From: M3007 sp046299435
GTDB taxonomy: Bacteria > Bacteroidota > Bacteroidia > Chitinophagales > Saprospiraceae
Reading direction: 5' to 3'
NCBI GenBank assembly: GCA_046299435.1
Contig: JBKBIC010000219.1
Span: forward strand, 1-7,763
DNA: 7,763 nt
Every line of letters begins with the position of its first letter. Positions within the stretch are counted from its first letter, which is position 1. A program made the position numbers and the translations under genes. The notes beneath the pieces are model-generated. The model ran no database searches, had not been told where the DNA came from, and saw nothing but the letters and a program-made list of their open reading frames with translations. Of this stretch, positions 5,245 through 7,763 are shown piece by piece.

Positions 5245-6891
5245 ATGCCGACCACCACAGCAGCCATTGATTTGGAAAAAGAAAAAAACACCGACGCACT
5301 GCGCCTTGCCGTCGGGAAAACCAACCGTCTCTTGGACAAAATCCACGAGGGCGGAGGAGCCAAACGCATCGAGAAACTGCACGCCGAGGGCAAGATGACC
5401 GCCCGCGAACGAATCGCTTACCTATTGGACGAAGGCAAGCCGCAAATTGAAATCGGGGCATTTGCGGGCTTCGAGATGTACCCCGAACATGGCGGCTGCC
5501 CGGCGGGCGGTGTGGTCGTGACGATTGGGTATGTGCGCGGGCGGCAGGTGATTGTCGTCGCCAACGACGCGACGGTGAAGGCCGGCGCGTGGTTTCCTAT
5601 CACCGGGAAAAAGAACCTGCGAGCACAGGAAATCGCCATGGAAAATCGCTTGCCAATCATTTACCTCGTGGATTCGGCGGGCGTTTACTTGCCCATGCAG
5701 GACGAGATTTTTCCCGACAAAGAGCATTTCGGGCGCATTTTCCGCAACAACGCACGACTTTCATCGGCGGGCATCCCACAAGTCGCGGCCATCATGGGCA
5801 GCTGTGTAGCGGGTGGCGCGTACTTGCCCATCATGTCCGACGAGGCTTTGATTGTGGAAAAAACCGGCTCCGTTTTCCTCGCCGGGCCGTACTTGGTCAA
5901 AGCGGCTATTGGAGAAAATGTGGACAAGGAGACGCTCGGCGGTGCAGCCACGCATTCCGAAATCAGCGGCGTGACCGATTACAAAATGCCCGACGACCGC
6001 ACCTGTCTCGATACAATCAAGGACTTGGTGGACAAATTTGGGCGGTTCGAAAACGCGGGTTTTGACCGCGTGGCACCGAAGCCAGCCGCCGGAAAAGCCG
6101 ACGATTTGTTCGAGATTTACCCCGAAAACGGGGCCAAACCTTACGATTCGGTCGAACTGCTCCGCCGCCTTGTGGACGAAGGCAAGCTGACTTTTTACAA
6201 AGAACATTACGGCAAAACCCTCCTTTGCGCCTACGCCCGTATTGACGGCTGGGCGGTGGGCATCGTGATGAACAACCGCCAAATCATCCGAAACGCAAAA
6301 GGCGAAATCCAAATCGGCGGGGTGATTTATTCGGACTCGGCGGACAAAGCCACACGCTTCATCCTCAACTGCAACCAGAAAAAAATCCCGCTCGTGTTCC
6401 TGCACGACGTGACGGGTTTCATGGTCGGCACCAAAAGCGAGCACGGCGGCATCATCAAGGACGGCGCGAAATTAGTGAACGCAGTGGCCAACTCCACCGT
6501 GCCGAAGTTCTCGGTGGTCATCGGCAACAGCTACGGCGCAGGCAACTACGCCATGTGCGGCAAAGCATACGACCCACGCCTCATTGTGGCATGGCCGACG
6601 GCCAAAATCGCCGTCATGGGCGGCGAACAGGCCGCCAAAGTCCTCACCCAAATCCAAGTCGAGACCCTGAAAGGCAAAGGCCAACCACCGAACCCCGAAC
6701 AGGAACAAGAACTTTTCAAGACTATCAAAGACCGATACGACACACAGACCACGCCATATTACGCTGCCGCACGGCTTTGGGTGGATGCCATCATTGACCC
6801 ACGCGACACCCGGCAGTGGATTTCGATGGGCATCGAAGCGGCCAATAATGCCCCGGTCGAACGCTTCAACCCCGGCGTGATTCAGGTTTGA
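5245..6891 (+). CDS. Acyl-CoA carboxylase, carboxyltransferase (beta) subunit
   Basis: A 548-residue cytoplasmic carboxyltransferase of the biotin-dependent acyl-CoA carboxylase family. It moves the carboxyl group from carboxybiotin to an acyl-CoA. The N-terminal crotonase-like half has MTARERI (51-57), IYLVDSAGVYLP (139-150), FPDKEHFGRIF (156-166) and the oxyanion-hole segment MGSCVAGGAYLP (184-195). The C-terminal half has VFLHDVTGFMVG (384-395), GNSYGAGNYAMCG (427-439) and WPTAKIAVMGGEQAA (450-464). FPD-HFGRIF, GPYLVKAAIGE and the GAGNY..CG block look most like methylcrotonyl-CoA carboxylase beta; propionyl- or geranyl-CoA carboxylase cannot be excluded. The biotin carboxylase/carrier subunit is not in the window. 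I chose ATG 5245: the longer frame from GTG 5176 begins inside the upstream terminator and adds an unconserved leader. No Shine-Dalgarno is visible. Confidence 0.92.
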   Translation: MPTTTAAIDLEKEKNTDALRLAVGKTNRLLDKIHEGGGAKRIEKLHAEGKMTARERIAYLLDEGKPQIEIGAFAGFEMYPEHGGCPAGGVVVTIGYVRGRQVIVVANDATVKAGAWFPITGKKNLRAQEIAMENRLPIIYLVDSAGVYLPMQDEIFPDKEHFGRIFRNNARLSSAGIPQVAAIMGSCVAGGAYLPIMSDEALIVEKTGSVFLAGPYLVKAAIGENVDKETLGGAATHSEISGVTDYKMPDDRTCLDTIKDLVDKFGRFENAGFDRVAPKPAAGKADDLFEIYPENGAKPYDSVELLRRLVDEGKLTFYKEHYGKTLLCAYARIDGWAVGIVMNNRQIIRNAKGEIQIGGVIYSDSADKATRFILNCNQKKIPLVFLHDVTGFMVGTKSEHGGIIKDGAKLVNAVANSTVPKFSVVIGNSYGAGNYAMCGKAYDPRLIVAWPTAKIAVMGGEQAAKVLTQIQVETLKGKGQPPNPEQEQELFKTIKDRYDTQTTPYYAAARLWVDAIIDPRDTRQWISMGIEAANNAPVERFNPGVIQV

Positions 6892-6918
6892 CCCACCAAC
6901 TCCGAAGCAAAAGCGAAC

Positions 6919-6956
6919 AAAAAAACGCCCGACAGGACTTGGCCTGCCGGGCGTTT
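6919..6956 (-). terminator. Terminator between convergent genes
   Basis: AAACGCCCG (6923-6931) pairs with CGGGCGTTT (6948-6956), and CAGG/CCTG extends the stem past one A-C mismatch to a 6-base loop. On the minus strand seven T residues follow (complement of 6919-6925), making a strong terminator for the BON/LysM gene. On the plus strand only three T residues follow, so it may end carboxyltransferase transcription less efficiently. It fills most of the 84-base gap between the two stop codons. Confidence 0.82.
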
Positions 6957-6975
6957 CGCGTTGAGCATCAACGAT

Positions 6976-7359
6976 TTATTTCTCGAAAGGAATGGTCAGT
7001 ACTTGGCCGATTTCAATCAAGTCCGGGTTGTCGAGGATGTCGCGGTTGGCATCGAAGATTTGCTTGTACTTGCCAGCCTCGCCGTAAAAGTGCTTGCTAA
7101 TTTTGCCGAGGGTGTCGCCTTTGACCACCGTGTACTTATGATAATAGGCATCGGTCTCGGTGCGGATGTCCGCGATGAGGTCGCTGGGGGCTTCGCCACC
7201 AATCTTTTTGATTTCGTCCCAGAGGAGGTTCTTTTCGTAGGGCGTGGCGACGGTGCCTGTGATGATGAGCTTGCCGTTTTCTTCGGTGACGGAGCCGTTC
7301 TTCGCGCCGAGTTCCGCGCCGAGGTCAAGGACTTTTTGGTATTTTGCTTGCAAGGACAT
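6976..7359 (-). CDS. BON/LysM domain protein (Kbp/YgaU-like)
   Basis: A 127-residue soluble protein. The C-terminal LysM domain (about 76-125) is clear: YTVVKGDTLGKISKHFYG, then KYKQIFDANRD, then IEIGQVLTIPF. Residues 1-70 resemble a BON domain, with a glycine-strand segment GKLIITGTV (29-37). The BON-then-LysM order and length match E. coli Kbp (YgaU, 149 residues), a cytoplasmic potassium-binding protein. There is no signal peptide, so although LysM often binds peptidoglycan, a cytoplasmic role like that of Kbp is plausible. Potassium binding is inferred from architecture only. The ATG is preceded by an A/T-rich leader and no Shine-Dalgarno, as usual in Bacteroidota. It follows the small membrane-protein gene by 53 bases on the same strand, so the two may share a transcript, and it ends at a strong terminator. 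Confidence 0.87.
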   Translation of the reverse strand: MSLQAKYQKVLDLGAELGAKNGSVTEENGKLIITGTVATPYEKNLLWDEIKKIGGEAPSDLIADIRTETDAYYHKYTVVKGDTLGKISKHFYGEAGKYKQIFDANRDILDNPDLIEIGQVLTIPFEK

Positions 7360-7412
7360 AGTTTTAAAAATTTAATGGTTAAAAGTTTGTTTGCTTGTGT
7401 GTTGTATCGTTT

Positions 7413-7712
7413 TCATCTGAAATACATGAGGACGGCTCCAAACGCGGTTATCAAAAAAATGAGCACTGAGGCCATGCGAATGCTGTACCGGATATGGCTC
7501 ACGAAAGTGAGGATATCCTGCCGGTTGTTGGGGTAGCGTGGCAGGATTTCGTCTTCCATTTTTCGCGGGTTGAAGATGTGCGCCGCGCCAAATTCCACAC
7601 GGTTTTGGACGAGCACTTTGTATGCCTTGAACACCTTGACCCGAAAGTAGATGTTCAGGAAAAGCATCCCAACGAACAAGGCAATGACGATAGTGACCAA
7701 CAGGATGTACAT
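7413..7712 (-). CDS. Uncharacterised small protein with two membrane helices
   Basis: A 99-residue protein I do not recognise. Helix 1 is about residues 3-21 (ILLVTIVIALFVGMLFLNI) and helix 2 about 79-97 (RMASVLIFLITAFGAVLMYF region). Between them lies a roughly 57-residue polar loop rich in Arg and Lys (RVKVFKAYK right after helix 1), so the loop is probably cytoplasmic with both ends outside. There is no recognisable catalytic motif. Codon use looks like that of its neighbours. A perfect -7 element ends only 4 bases before the ATG, suggesting a leaderless mRNA. A later start at Met16 would destroy helix 1. It may form an operon with the downstream BON/LysM gene. A longer overlapping frame (7372-7737) has no membrane pattern and is less credible. 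Confidence 0.72.
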   Translation of the reverse strand: MYILLVTIVIALFVGMLFLNIYFRVKVFKAYKVLVQNRVEFGAAHIFNPRKMEDEILPRYPNNRQDILTFVSHIRYSIRMASVLIFLITAFGAVLMYFR

Positions 7713-7716
7713 GGGG

Positions 7717-7724
7717 CAAATGTA
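7717..7724 (-). promoter_or_regulatory. -7 element before the small membrane-protein gene
   Basis: The minus strand reads TACATTTG, then CCCC, then the ATG. It matches TAnnTTTG perfectly and is identical to the tRNA-Ser -7 box. No TTTG appears at the usual -33 spacing. The position predicts a transcription start at, or within a base or two of, the start codon. Confidence 0.55.
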
Positions 7725-7763
7725 CGTTTTCAGGCAATAAATGAGCGGCCCGGCGGGGAATTC

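Noticed and set aside
7372..7737. A 121-codon minus-strand frame overlapping the small membrane-protein gene
   Set aside because: It lacks membrane or domain patterns. The 99-residue frame has two clean helices and a promoter box next to its ATG.
7758..7763. GAATTC exactly at the right edge of the window, suggesting a clone junction
   Set aside because: Another GAATTC occurs naturally near 3037, and nothing vector-like is seen. One six-base site at an edge may be chance.
1..7763. CRISPR arrays, insertion sequences, phage or toxin-antitoxin modules
   Set aside because: I found no regularly spaced repeats, transposase or integrase motifs, terminal repeats or paired small genes of that type. 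The tRNA genes show no duplicated 3' end marking an integrated element within the window.

Overview
The window looks like ordinary chromosomal housekeeping DNA from a moderately GC-rich member of the Bacteroidota, perhaps a Saprospiria/Chitinophagia-like lineage (the phylum is fairly secure, the class is a guess). Three things point there. Perfect or near-perfect copies of the Bacteroidota sigma -7 element TAnnTTTG stand in front of several genes. Obvious Shine-Dalgarno sequences are absent. The GlmM, LolD and carboxyltransferase sequences resemble those of that phylum. No phage, transposon, CRISPR array or defence genes were found.

Layout. The left half (45-3322) is read from the minus strand: a LolD-type ABC ATPase, then an alkaline-phosphatase-family exported protein whose ATG overlaps the LolD stop codon, then, after a 123-base gap, a GlmM-type phosphohexomutase starting at TTG. 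A 262-base divergent region separates LolD from a plus-strand GT-B glycosyltransferase (3585-4808). Next come tRNA-Ser(GCU) and tRNA-Pro(UGG), with a tandem repeat and long hairpin between them and a strong UUCG-capped terminator after them. The plus-strand acyl-CoA carboxylase carboxyltransferase subunit follows (5245-6891). A hairpin terminator lies between this gene and two minus-strand genes: a small BON/LysM protein resembling E. coli Kbp, and a 99-residue protein with two membrane helices.

How the genes work together. GlmM (UDP-GlcNAc precursor supply), the glycosyltransferase (surface glycan), LolD (lipoprotein sorting) and the exported phosphatase are all compatible with cell-envelope work, but apart from the LolD/phosphatase overlap there is no evidence of one pathway. 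The carboxyltransferase has no biotin-carboxylase partner in the window. The most interesting signals are small: a repeated promoter motif TAnnTT(T/C)GC followed by a C/G-rich stretch at five sites, a promoter inside an inverted repeat before tRNA-Ser, the repeat/hairpin touching tRNA-Pro, and a probable leaderless start for the small membrane protein. I do not see a new multi-gene system here.
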